A stretch of 64,000 bases of DNA from Liolophura sinensis (lineage: Eukaryota; Mollusca; Polyplacophora; Chitonida; Chitonidae): NCBI RefSeq assembly GCF_032854445.1, contig NC_088301.1, positions 18,301,223 to 18,365,222 on the forward strand, given 5' to 3'. The notes beneath the pieces were generated by a model that saw only the letters and a list, made by a program, of their open reading frames with translations, had not been told where the DNA came from and searched no databases. Both the position numbers and the translations under genes were made by a program. Every line of letters starts with the position of its first letter. The stretch's first letter is position 1. Below, piece after piece: positions 46,306-58,538 of the stretch.

Positions 46306-47297
46306 TTGTAACAACGTCCACGATGATCTCCTCTTTGGGCACATTTTCAGGCACCTCAAATATTCTGGCCATAAGTAGGCACAAGTCTGAATCATCCATC
46401 TGTAAGTAAGCTAATGTTAGCTTACCAGAAACAGTAGACAAAAGTCGAAATCACCCATCTGTTATCAGTGTAGAGGAGTCAAAGAAGTACAGAAGTTCTA
46501 TTTCCACTTGCCAACATGTGAACATGTGAGATGTGAAAATTACCCACTCAGCTGAAGATACTGTAAATACAACAGCAAGTTCATTTTGTTAAACAATCTT
46601 TTTATTGTTTTGGTATTTCTCTGCATCACAGAACGCAATCTTACATGTGATCATTTGATCTTGCCTACTTGTATACATACCGTCTGGAAATGTCTCACTT
46701 AGACATGCGGATAGCCCTATATGGGGGGCGATTTATAAACGTATTCACCACCGGTAAACATAAACGCGTGCATGCGAAAAAGAAACTGTTGCTTGTAAAG
46801 TAACCGCTTCCTGGTCAACAATGAATTTGATACATCACGGAAAAAAAATACTACAACTCTCTGGTTACATTAAATGAACTATTCAAGATTAAGCCTTGCC
46901 TTAAGGTTTTTAATAGTGTGGCGGTTCAGTTATTGTATTTGTCTCATGTGCTTTCGTTTCTTATGGTGTCTTCTCCTCAAGTATTCAGGTACCTATGAGT
47001 GCGACACCTTTCAATCACTTTAATCCTGTTTGATATTTAATGTGGCAAGCAAAGCTTGTTAAATGAATAAACCAATCAGGATTCTCTCCCCTGAACTCGG
47101 AGACGCCGCAACTATTTGGATCAGATTTCATAACATTTCCTGAACTCGGGCTGTTATCCAGTATGACTTGTACATGAGATTCGAAGTTCTTATACGAAAT
47201 GAAAGTTCCCGAACAACAGATTTTCAGTGAATCAGATGATGAATATTTATTATGATGAGGGAGGAACCAGCAGTTGACACAAGTACCAAACACTTGA
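46306..47297. other. No gene recognised
   Basis: Anonymous sequence. The minus frame at 47,015-47,293 (92 codons) has no recognisable motif. Confidence 0.5.
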
Positions 47298-47445
47298 GCG
47301 TCATATGGGACAGCTAAGTGTCATATGGGACAGCTAAGTGTCATATGGGACAGCTAAGCGTCATATGGGACAGCTAAGCGTCATATGGGACAGCTAAGTG
47401 TCATATGGGACAGAGTCCCCAGTTGAGTGTCATATGAGACAGAAA
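47298..47445. repeat. Minisatellite, 20 bp x 6
   Basis: gtcatatgggacagctaagt repeated at an exact 20-bp period from 47,299, ending in two worn copies (gtcatatgggacagagtccc, gtgtcatatgagacagaaag). Confidence 0.85.
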
Positions 47446-47477
47446 GTCTCATGAGACTCTTGTGTCAAATTATGGTA

Positions 47478-47795
47478 CCGAAGTTCAGTTGATATATTCT
47501 GGTATATACTTTCTGTGGTCCACTTTTGATATCTCAGATCCTTTTCACTTGCATGACACTGGAGCTGGATTCTCAGGTTTCGCGAGACTGGAGAGTCCCA
47601 GAATTTGGGACTGAGAAAAGTATCATAAGACTCGTCTCAAATGATAGTGCCAAAGTTCAGGTGATTTATTCTGGCATATCGTCTCTGTGGTCCAATTTTG
47701 ATATCTCAGACAAGTTCCACTTGTTTGAGACTGGAGCTGGATTCTCAGGTATCGTGAGACTGAAGAGTCCTAGAATTTTGGGTAAATTCCCAGAT
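47478..47795. repeat. Two-copy tandem duplication, about 170 bp
   Basis: gatatctcaga, ggagctggattctcaggt and gtgagactg-like themes occur twice (47,478-47,648 and 47,649-47,795). Continues from the 20-bp minisatellite through the shared word gagac. Confidence 0.65.
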
Positions 47796-48944
47796 TTTTG
47801 GACACTGTATTCCCGACTTCCTGGCACTGGTTCCCACCAGGTGTCAACTGTCTCTGAATTCTCAAACTGGAAATCTTAATTCTTAAACTCAAAAATCACT
47901 ATTCCCGATACTGGGGCTGTTTCCCAATTCACGGTACAAGAATTTTCCCACTCCTTAATAAAATATCTACTTACCGAATATGCTTACCAGCTATTTGGTG
48001 TCAACTCTCGGCAGATTTCAAGACCATCTCCAGACGCCAAAAAATCAGCTTATTTATAGATTTCCACATGTTGTGGGCGGAGCAATGAACAAATCAGGAG
48101 ACTCTGATTGGTCAGAAGAGGACAGATTTTGACAGATTGTAAACAGATGACACGAAGACATCACGATCGCAACCAAGAACTCTAAAATGGCTTTGCTTTG
48201 AAGCCAAAATGTAAACGCCAATGTTGGAAAAGTCCATATTTTTGTCCTTATTATTAAAAAATTATAACCAATTTCCACACAAGGGTATTAAGTGATAAAT
48301 TCCTTTTCAAACTGTGGTGGGAACATCCTGGTCCGATTTCTAAAAGCCTGTAAGTGTGGGGTTTCTATAGACACCCTAATACCATAAATGTACAAAAATG
48401 GCGGCAACACATAATTGTGCTTTCGAGGTTGAAATGAGGACAATAAATGTCATATTTTCTGTGTGAAACAAGAATGAAAATAGATATGATACAGATAAAC
48501 GTAAGTTTAAAACTTCCTACGAGAATAAATAAAACGCTATGCTGGCAAATACTGACTTTGTAAATTAACTAGTATGGCCTCAGAAAACGATCTTAACAAA
48601 ACTGCCATGAATATTCGTTAAAAACATGAATATATGAAACTTCCCTACGTTAAATTTATTTCTTAAATCCTACTTCCTTAAATCCCGCTACAATAGGTAT
48701 GATTAAATAGATAATGCATGTTAAAGCGTTCAGTGTCACGATTTGTTTGTTCAACTTTTGGTATGCACTCGTTGAGTATCAACTATCTGGAGATAACAAA
48801 TCGTTTTACTGCACACATTATCTCTATGATGTTATAATGCGTCAGTGGCCCACGCTAAAGCGTGCGCCCCGAAGACAGGAGAGACACGTCATGTCTGGGT
48901 ATCATGTCTGATGTCTTCGGCCTGATACTTATGTGGTGACAGCA

Positions 48945-49080
48945 CTTTAGCGGCATAGACTCGCCCTGTCACAAGAAGACACAGCTTATGTTCACCCATC
49001 TAATGACTATTCGTCGTCATTTGAAATATTGTTAAGTGCGACGTTAAACCCCAAGCATACATACATACATACATACATAC
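48945..49080 (+). mobile_element. SINE family 2 3' end with CATA microsatellite tail
   Basis: gactcgccctgtcacaagaa, gactattcgtcgtcattt, gttaagtgcgacgttaaacc, ccaag, then (CATA)n. Opposite orientation to the copy at 49,182, which it nearly abuts. Confidence 0.6.
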
Positions 49081-49181
49081 TTACATATTTACGCATGGCT
49101 GTAGAATATGCAGGCAGCAGAATTACCAGTGTGTACTGTGTATGTATGAAATGTTATTTTAGAGTGATAACTTTGAATGAT

Positions 49182-49530
49182 AGAGTGAGTGAGTGCTTGG
49201 GGTTTAACGTCGTATTTAACAATTTTTCAGTCATATGACGACAAAGGAATCCTTAGAGTACATGTAATGTGCCTCCTTGTTGCAGAACGGATTTCCATCG
49301 ACCTTTTATCTAGTTCTGCTTAACTGAGACGCCTTACCGAAGGCAAGTAAGCCTCCCCACCCCCGCCATTGTACTGATACGGGTCAACCAGTCGTTGCAC
49401 TATACCCTTCATGCTGATCACCCAGCCAAGAAGTTACAACTTAAGGCCTTAGGTGTGACTCGACCAAGGATTGATCCTGGATCTACTGCTCCCGAAGCGG
49501 ACGCTCCACCAACTGTGCTGTCGGGGCCAA
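49182..49530 (-). mobile_element. tRNA-derived SINE family 2, near full length
   Basis: The plus-strand 3' end starts gtgagtgagtgcttggggtt, taacgtcg, then cagtcatatgacgac. The other end holds a reversed tRNA head: aaggattgatcctgga (B-box complement) and ggacgctccaccaactgtgc (A-box complement). The minus strand is thus the transcribed sense. Unrelated in sequence to family 1. Confidence 0.7.
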
Positions 49531-51209
49531 TCTATGAAGGATGGAGTATCAGTTTACAGAAACACCCGTACAAAAGATCTTTTAAAAGGAGGAGACTATC
49601 ATTTTACAATACAGTACATGTATGTTTTCCTTCGCCCAAAAACCTATATAACTGACAAAAATTGTTAAAAACCAATCTGTCAATCAATCACACACAGCGG
49701 AGCAAGGAAATTGTTTCCTCCCTCCTGTTGATGTAGCTTTATTTTTCTTCGAGATATGCATACGCCTTTCTGAAAATTCATAAACGTTCATACATTACTG
49801 CCAACCTTGCATACAAAGCTGTACAAGAAATGACCTCAATCATTCAAATATTCACAAATGTGTCTAAAGACGTTATAGTGGTCACAGCTTAGTAACCGTT
49901 ATCCGCTCCCATCAGAAGTAGCGTTTCTCCTGTTCCTCTTTTCTCTTGATGATTTCTACCAGTTGACGTGTACAAATGTCTCCACTAGGCCTATGCTACT
50001 TCAGTTCCAAAACACCATTGGGAAAAACCCGGCCGTTAGACTGCATTGGATAAGGCGAGTTTGGTTTTGGTACATGAGTTTCTTTGTAGATGCCAACCTG
50101 GTTGTTTAAGCGATTGTTTATATGCTCTTGGAGTGAGAGAGTTGACAAACTTACGTAGTCTTGACTTCTCTAGACCGTCGTACACATAACAATGTGCTTT
50201 GGGAGTTCCACTTGCCACGAACCTGACAGGTAACTGGTCCGCAGTAATGATCAGACTCTTCACTACAGATTTCACCTGTATCACAGACTGGTTCATTATC
50301 TCTTCATCGAGTCGAATCAAGACAAAGTATGATTGTGGTTTAACGCCACATCAGCAATATTTCAGCCAATTCGTTGGGAACCTGATCAAATGTACCTTCA
50401 AAAGATACTTTTGATGCCAACACTCAAGCTTTTCTGATGAGGAATTACTTGAACTATAAAGTTGCTCTATAAAATGGATGAATCAATAAAAATTAGACAA
50501 AGTATGCAGCTAATAAAGCTAAACCTTAGGTGAAATACACTACGATACACTTGTTTAAACATTACAACATCTACTGTCTACATCACTTGATGAATCAAGG
50601 AACAATTTCAGTCTTTCTGAGTTGCACCTTTAGACAGTCCTCTTACATAATTATATGTATCAAATATTTAGTTAATAATACGTACTACCTGCAATCGGAT
50701 GCTCTATGAAGAGTGGTAAATGTGTCCCTAAATGAGGTCACAGGGTTAGAATATAATGTCCACTGTTGGGCTGTAATCATTCCCTAGCATGTGCTGAATA
50801 CACGTATGTCTACATTATAATCACTGAGGTCAAAGAGCTGCGATTCTTGATGAAGAATGGGAGGTGTTGCTATAGAGCGTGGAATAAACGCAGGATAAAG
50901 GGTAGATGCAGACGAATGCAGGTAAACGGCTAGATATTTATGGATGGCGTTTTGGAAATGAAGTAATGTAATGGAAACATTTTTACGTGAAAACTGGCAA
51001 AAGTCAGCACGAAAAACAGGAACAGGAGAATCGTCATTTCTCATAGGACGGGAATCGTGGCCTAGAGAACAGCGCCCACTGTGGACACTATAACGTCTTT
51101 GGAGACGTGGATATTCTAATGGGTGCTGCAATTTCCTGTACAGTTTTGCATGTAGCGTTGGCAGTAACACATGGACATTTATGAATTTTCTGAATATTTT
51201 CATTACAAA
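49531..51209. other. No gene recognised
   Basis: Contains a short repeat-like end (gtggtttaacgccacatcag, caatatttcagcca at about 50,335), similar in style to molluscan SINE termini, and a 139-codon minus frame at 50,784-51,203 without any recognisable motif. Confidence 0.5.
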
Positions 51210-51265
51210 TCTAGTGTGTCAAGGATATTGCACCAAAAGCCTTCATTCTTAATAAGTATAACATA
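51210..51265 (+). pseudogene. Short reverse-transcriptase tail remnant
   Basis: The bases gtcaaggatattgcac then aaaagccttcattctt parallel 9,342-9,380 of the larger RT relic. It is too short to be more than a fossil. It precedes copy 4 of the CGNGSCDYR module. Confidence 0.35.
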
Positions 51266-51369
51266 ACACATTGGTTGATAACTTAGATATAGCCTTCAAA
51301 ACCTCAATGTCCCAAGACCTTGTATCTAACACGTCGCAAGATTATTCATATCCCTTTGGAAACTGGTCT

Positions 51370-51478
51370 TATCAAGTTGTTTCGGAAATGAGACTTGCAA
51401 TTGTCGACTTGGAAAGCCCCTTCATGGCTTTCAAGTGGTGTATGAATGTCGGATTTGACGCTTAGATTCATGGTAATG
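51370..51478 (+). repeat. Dispersed CGNGSCDYR module, copy 4 (degenerate)
   Basis: Diverged core: one frame begins CFGNETCNCRLGKP, then a one-base insertion relative to other copies breaks the frame. It lies about 110 bp downstream of a reverse-transcriptase tail remnant, as copy 2 lies downstream of one at 9,462. Confidence 0.4.
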
Positions 51479-54400
51479 TACTGTGAGCATACGTAAATTT
51501 TCTGCCTTATCTACCTAAATCTACCTAAATTAGGTGTTATGTGAACAACTGCCGTCAGCTTCTAAATTTAGCTTGCCACTGTTTACATATGCTGAGTTCA
51601 GGGCATGCTGTCTGCCTCTGCCTTAGAATGTTCCAGAATACGCTCAGTTCGGGGCCTGTTTGTTTACAACAAGTGTTCAGGAGTTTTCTTATTCTAGAAA
51701 ATTCCACCAGTCTATATAAGACCTATGAAAGCAGGTCAAAGGGGGGGGGGGGGGGGGAGAATTATTGAGAGTTTTGGATGCCTTCGCTGTGTGTTACTTT
51801 AGAAGGCCATTTGTGCTGAATTTTGGTGTCTTTATAGCCTCTGGCTTTATTATATCCTATCTCCACCGGGCACTTGTTCAGTCTGAACTTCTATATTTAA
51901 TTTGTGCTCTTGTGTACACAGTGCCTATTAGTACACGGACCCTGTCTGTGGAATTTTGTGTATATTTCGTCATACACTCAGTTATACTGTGGATTTTCCC
52001 TCTTATAAATATTGCCTCTGTGCAATTTTTAAGCATTGTGGAGTATATGCGTCCGTTTGGACTTGACACCATTATACATGTAAGTACTTTAGTATTTGTA
52101 TAGATACCGCTATCCTTTCTTGTTAAACTTAAGTACTTTAGTATCTGTAAAAGTCTTGTTATCTGTTCTTGTTAAGCCTAATAAATTGTTGTAAAATAAA
52201 ATCTGCTGGTTTTGGTTACTTTTTTGTGCGTCTAAACTGTCGTGTATTTCGAACAAGCCATCTCTTTATAATACAGACAGTTTGGGTCGTAACATAGGTA
52301 TGCGTTGGTTTACAAGTGATGCGATTCTTCATCCCGAAGACAACCACAACAGATTAAGTGTTCCAAGTCGTAGCAAATTTTCTTACTCGTGATAGTTTTT
52401 AATAACCTTTTTGTTCGTATTACAGGGTTGTGGTTTTTTACATGCTTTCTATTCCAGTTATGTTCTTCAGGTGGATGTTTTAATTATTCATAGTTTTTTT
52501 ATGTACATGAGATTTACTGAGTTTCCGTAATATTTGTGTGGTTATATAAATGTTTTTTTTTTCTCTCTCAGTACTTATTATGTGAAAGTTTAGTCCCCCA
52601 TGTACGTTTTAACCTTCTTCTATTATATGCTAACCAGCCCCAACCTATCCTCCGACGGTCTTTAAAATTTCCTGCTTTTTTTCTCACCCTGTCACTGAAT
52701 GGTTTCTGCAAGCAATGGATACAATACATTACAATTCGTATATATTTAAATACAATTTGTATTGTGCGCCTACATTTCTCGTATTTGTGTAAGACAGTCT
52801 AGCCAGGCAACTTCCACATTTTTTTTGAAAATTGTAAATCTTTTCATGTGCTGAAAAAAGGAGGAGCCCTTGCTGCCCTGTTAACTCTTCCGAAAGGTGC
52901 ACTATGGGTGATTCCCGTCAGCCCATGGACTAAGAGCGAACGTAGGTAGTTTTGACCCATACATATCATGTAAGTTAAATTCATGTACCCGTCGTATCCG
53001 TGGGACACGGTCAGTACTGTCGCCGAGTTTCCGGATTTTATGTTAGCTGCCATTTTGAAAGCAGCATGTGTCGACCGCTTCAGAATCAAAAATTTATCTG
53101 CACTGAGCGCTTTTGATTTTCAGTACCTTTTTGTCACACAATCATCATTAATCTTTTGAACAGCGTTTTCTTTCTCTGTGTCTCCATGCCGTAAGAGCCC
53201 GATTTTGAAGACGTGGACGAAGTGCCGCGTCCAGGTAGGCCTATCCTAGTACAAAGTGCTCGACTCATCATGCTGTTTGCCATACACGCGTCGCTTGAAC
53301 AAATTTTCAGCTTCATATGATTTAGGCCTAGTTCAACAAAAGTCATGTTTCTCGCATGAAAAAGTGCACGGAGTCAAGAGTAAATGACGTATGTTTCAGG
53401 CAGAGATGAAATATGTGGTTCACGGAATAAATTTTCTTACCGTATCTCATGTTTAGGCTTTTAAAGTTATGTCTTGTTTTACTTTCTGTCTTGATTATGT
53501 ACATTAGGTAAGTTGAAACAAGCCAATTTTTTTAACAATATACCGTCCATTACAGATTATGAAATGAAATAACAAATAATTATGTGGTAGAGCTAGCCAT
53601 ATACTATATTTGTTTATGTATATGTCTGATTTATACCACATAGTTAGCATGGTCAGAGTTTGCAACGCTCTCACTATTAACTCTGTCATTACATGCATAT
53701 TTTGCAAAGCTAATTTTTTGTGGTACTTCTTTGGAATTAAGCTTTTTTTAACTTATGCAGTTCATAGGAAACATATATACAGTACTTGTGTGTCTTAAAA
53801 GGAATATTAACATGTACAGGATATCAATTTTCCCCGTAGCTACAAACATAGACATTAACCACTGTTGATGTTAAACCTTGAAGTCAGAAAGGAGTATCGG
53901 CCACACAAGTTTAAGACATAATGCCAAAAATAGGCCTATATATGAGGTGGTAATGTAACAGGAGTATTGATATGGTATGATATCACAGCCTGCCACAGAT
54001 TCTGATTTCAAAGTATAGGCCTAGGACCTGTGTGCTCACTTGTTTTATTTTATTCACGCCATACATGTACTAGAAATCTAACAACATCTAAGTGACTTGT
54101 TTTTTACTTTCAAATTATTCCTTTTTCCCCCGTCTGCCTCACGTCGCTTAGGCATGCTGCAGAAAGTTGTAAGACTGATGGAGCAGTAGGCCTATAACCG
54201 TAAAACTCTTCCCCGACTACAAAGCCAGGCAGCGTTTAAAGTACTCGTAGCCTACATATAAAGAAATGCAACAAGTGCAAGAAAACTAATATATATTTCA
54301 AAAGTGTTTCCATTACTGTAGGCCTGCCTATATAGGGCCTAAATGCTGTTAATAGATCACTTATTAATGGGGTTATATGTAGGCCTGCACACTATACGTT

Positions 54401-54525
54401 CGGTCTATGACTTTGTCTCTGTCATATTAGAGATTCCAACACAACATTCAACAACATATTCGCCAGAATGCATCTCGTGCAGATGCGTATATAGGCCTAG
54501 GCTTATGTGTTTACGTGCGTAGATT
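51479..54525. other. No gene recognised; poly-G tract at 51,741
   Basis: A run of about 17 G lies at 51,741-51,757. A hydrophobic 112-codon frame at 51,765-52,103 follows. It has no conserved motif, and antisense frames overlap it. Upstream exons of gene 2 could hide here but none could be supported. Confidence 0.5.
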
Positions 54526-54567
54526 ATTTATTTATCTATTTATTTATTTATTTATTTATTTATTTAT
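54526..54567. repeat. TTTA microsatellite
   Basis: About ten TTTA units, similar to SINE family 1 tails, but no SINE body follows. Confidence 0.8.
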
Positions 54568-55023
54568 GTACAGATCTACAGATCCACGTACTGTATACCG
54601 GTACATGTACATGTACACGTATAACTGAAGTTCTAAAATTTTATTTCCCATCACTGTCAGTTCTGTTCATTATCCCCAACTTTCAAATGGTTCATTTTTT
54701 TTTTTTTTTTCAATACCGATATCTGGTCAGCTGAGTAGCACTGGGCAGCAAACATCCATGAGCAGAACGTCCACGAGGAGAACGGACATCCATGAGCAGA
54801 ACGGAACATGTAACTTGTTCGTTTACAAATAATTGGGCAAGGTACGAGACTATAGGCCTGTACATTTATATAGGCCTATAGCCGAGCAGATAAATTCTCA
54901 ACGCTTTAAACCCCTTATTATCCGAAAACACAGACATTACTGTAACCCTGCAAACCTTCTCTAATGTGTCATTGTTAATTAGTAATCTAATAATCCTCCA
55001 TCACTAACTGGAAAAAAATATTA

Positions 55024-57795
55024 AAGATCCACGAGGATTACCTTGCCTAGTTCACCTCCCAATAAGTATAAAGTATAACATCTATGAGGAGGACGGTGGC
55101 TAATTTACCTTCCTACTGGTATAAGATACAACATCCACGAGGAGGACGGTGGCTAATTTACCCTCATATAGGTATAAAGTACAACATCCACGAGGAGGAC
55201 GGTGGCTAATTTACCTTCCTATAGCTATAAAGTACAACATCCACGATGAGGACGGTTGCTAGTTTACCTTCCTATAGGTATCAGGTAGAACCTCCACGAG
55301 GAGGACGGTGGCTACTTTACCTTACTGCAGGTATCAGGTACAACATCCATGAGAATACGGGGGCTAATTTACCTTCCTGCCGGTATAAGGTACAACATCC
55401 ATGAAGAGGACGGTGGCTAATTTACCTTTCCTCAGGTGTAAAGTACAACATCCACGAGGAGAACGTTGGCTAGTTTACCTTTCTGGAGGTGTCAGGTACA
55501 ACATCCACGAGGAGGACTGTGCCTAACTTACCTCCATGTAGGCATGAGGTACAACATCCACGAGGAGGACGCTGGCTAATTTGCTTTCCCATAGGTATAA
55601 GGTACAACATCCACGAGGAGGACGGTGGCTAATTTACATTCCTACTGGCATAAAGCACAACATCCATGAGGAAGATGGTGGTTAAGTTGCTTTCCCATAC
55701 GTATATGGTACCACATCCACGAGGAGGACGGTTGAAAATTTATCTTCCTATAGTTATAAAGTACAACATCCACGAGGAGGACGGTGGCTAATTTACCTTC
55801 GTACATGTATAAAATTCAACATCCACGAGGAGGACGGTGACCAGTTTAGAGTTCAACTATAGAGTTCAACATCCATGAGGAGGACAGTGGCTAATTAACC
55901 TTCCTATAGCTATAAAGTTCAGCATCCACGAGGAGGACGGTGGCTGATTTACCTTCCTATGAGTATAAAATACAACATCCACGAGGAGGACGGTGACTAG
56001 TTTACCTTTCTATAGGTAAAAAGTTCAACATCCACGAGGAGGACGGTGACTAGTTTACCTTCCTACTGGTATGAAGTACAACATCCACGAGGAGGACGGT
56101 GGCTAATTTACCTTCCTGCAGGTATTAGATACAACATCCATGAGGAGGACGGTGGCTAGTTTACCTTCCTGCAGGTGTCAGGTACAACATCCACGAGGAG
56201 GACGGTGGCTAAATTACATTTCTGCAGGTGTAAAGTACAACATCCACGGGGTGGACGTTCGCTAGTTTACCTTACTGGAATTGTCAGGTACAACATTCAC
56301 GAAGAGGATGGTGACTAATTTAACTTCCTACCGGTATAAGGTACCACATCCACGAGGAGGAAGGTGGAAAATTTACCTTCCTACAGGAATAAAGTACAAA
56401 ATCCACAAGAAGGACAGGGGCTAATTTATCTTCCAACATGTATAAAGTTCAACATCCACGAGGAGAACGGTGACCAGTTTACCTTCCTATAGGTATAGAG
56501 TACAACATCCATGAGGAGGACGGTGGCTAATTTACCTTCCTATAGGTATAAAGTACAGCATCCACGAGGAGGACGGTGGCTGATTTACCTTCCTATAGGT
56601 ATAAAGTACAACATCCACGAGGAGGACGGTGACTAGTTTACCTTCCTACTGGTAAAAAGTACAACATCCATGAGGAGGACCGTGGCTAACTTACCTCCCA
56701 TAGGTATAAGGTACCACATCCACGAGGAGGACGGTGGAAAATTTATCTTCCTATAGTTATAAAGTACAACATCCACGAGAAGGACAGTGGCTAATTAACC
56801 TTCGTACATGTATAAAATCCAACATCCACGAGGAGGACGGTGACCGGTTTACCTTCCTGCAGGTATCAGGTACAACATCTAAAAAGAAGACGGAGGCTAA
56901 TTTACCTTACTATAGGTATAAAGTACAACATCCATCAGAAGGGCGGTGGCCAATTTACCTTCCTGCAGGTATTAGGTACAACGTCCATGAAGAGGACGGT
57001 GGCGAATTTACCTTTCCTCAGGTGTAAAGTACAACATCCACGAGGAGAACGTTGGCTAGTTTACCTTTCTGGAGGTGTCAGGTACAACATCCACGAGGAG
57101 GACTGTGCCTAATTTACCTTCCTACTGGTATAAAGTACAACATCCATGAAGAGGACGGTGGCTGATTTACCTTGCCGCAAGTATAAGGTACAACATCCAC
57201 GAGGAGGACGGTGGCTAATTTGCTTTCCCATAGGTATAAGGTACAACCTCCACGATGTTGGTGGCTAATTTACCTGTATATATTTATAAAGTACAACATC
57301 CACGAGGAGGACGGTGGCTGGTTTATCTATCTCTAACTGTATCGTGCAACATCCATGAGGAGGACAGTGGCTAATTTACCTTTCTATAGGTATAAAGTTC
57401 AGCATCCACGAGGAGGACGGTGGCTGATTTACCTTCCTATAGGTATAAAGTACAAAATCCACGAGGAGGACGGTGACTAGTTTACCTTCCTGCAGGTATT
57501 AGATACAACATCCATGAGGAGGACGTTGGCTAGTTTACCTTCCTGCAGGTGTCATGTACAACATCCACGAGGAGGACGGTGGCTAAATTACCTTCCTGCA
57601 AGTGTAAAGTACAACATCCACGGGGTGGACGTTCGCTAGTTTACCTTCCTAGAGGTGTCAGGTACAACATTCACGAGGAGGATGGTGACTAATTTAACTT
57701 CCTACCGGTATAAGGTACCACATCCATGAGGAGGACGGTGGAAAATTTACCTTCCTACAGGAATAAAGTAGAACATCCATGAGGGGGACGGTTCC
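55024..57795 (+). repeat. 53-bp minisatellite array, left (about 52 units)
   Basis: Unit theme gtacaacatccacgaggagg, acggtggctaatttaccttc, ctataggtataaa. Successive gaggaggacgg words start at 55,086, 55,139 and 55,192, a period of 53 bp. Variants (ctgcaggtgtcag, ccggtataagg) recur in blocks, so higher-order expansions occurred. It ends where gaggggga cggttcc runs into unique DNA. The short frames inside (around 56,734-57,112) are repeat-derived. Confidence 0.93.
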
Positions 57796-58435
57796 ATCCA
57801 GCATGCATTGGTGTTCGGGATATATTTGTTTGCCCAAGTTGCACGGTAAGTTCCTCTTGAAAAAATGTCATTGCTTAAACTGCTAAAAACCGTCTTTGAC
57901 GTGTCTACATAATGTGAGGTTTGGACACTGACGTCTGGCATAAGATACACCATCTTTTAAAACAAGCCCCTAAAGGGCATGATTTCCTGCAAACAAATTA
58001 CCTTTAGTTTGTCAAAGCCTTTATTCATGATTATTTTGTGTATTTATATATATGGTAAAAGTGAAATAAATTGGATATTAAAAAGCAAGGTGCATGACAA
58101 CGTTCATTAAGTATTAAATTTTAATGACTATATCTATGTGTCTGTTTATAGAAACACCAATCCCCAGCAAAGCTTTGATTTGGGGAAAATGGACGACTAT
58201 GTTGTATCTGCAAGAAAGCATACAATGGAAGGTATGTGGTGTAAATTATGGGATATTCTTATAAATATTCCTAACTTTTTTACGGCGAGCCATTGTTGTT
58301 TGGCAACATTCCTTTCTGAATGAATTTTATTACACTGATTACTGAGATATCAATTCTTTATGCAAAACAGATATCGTTGGTGAAGTGAGAGGATATTCAC
58401 AGTTATGGAGCTGATTATTGATGTTTGCTCTTCAG

Positions 58436-58538
58436 GACATATTGGCAATGTAAAGCCTGTGCAGAGTGGTTTCACCCAGACTATATGGACGACAATGAAG
58501 ACGGCAACCCTACCAATTTCATCTGCGATACCTGTCTG
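58436..58538 (+). CDS. Gene 2 exon: PHD-like finger, C-terminal half
   Basis: A 103-nt exon, phase 2 in and 0 out. It encodes YWQCKACAEWFHPDYM and NFICDTCL. The C-x2-C-x4-H and final C-x2-C pairs are in place, but the usual cysteine after the histidine (H-x2-C) is tyrosine. Acceptor gctcttcag, donor gtaactat. Confidence 0.7.

Noticed and set aside
47299-47420. Regular 20-bp repeats that could suggest CRISPR
   Set aside because: Units are directly adjacent without spacers, in a eukaryotic context; simple minisatellite. The same applies to the 37-bp array at 34,903 and the 53-bp arrays.
51765-52103. 112-codon hydrophobic open frame
   Set aside because: No family motif, overlaps an antisense frame, follows a poly-G run. 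The hydrophobic look comes from T-rich DNA.
56734-57112. Two open frames of 90-97 codons
   Set aside because: Entirely inside the 53-bp minisatellite; period not a multiple of 3 and no start or splice context.
58152-58231. Exon-like segment (acceptor tttatag, donor gtatgtgg) encoding SFDLGKMDDYVVSARKHTMEG
   Set aside because: It looks coding and has splice-like borders, but it ends in phase 1 while the PHD-like exon at 58,436 needs phase 2, and the frame with the right phase has a stop. Left out of the gene 2 model; an unseen exon or different splice could rescue it.
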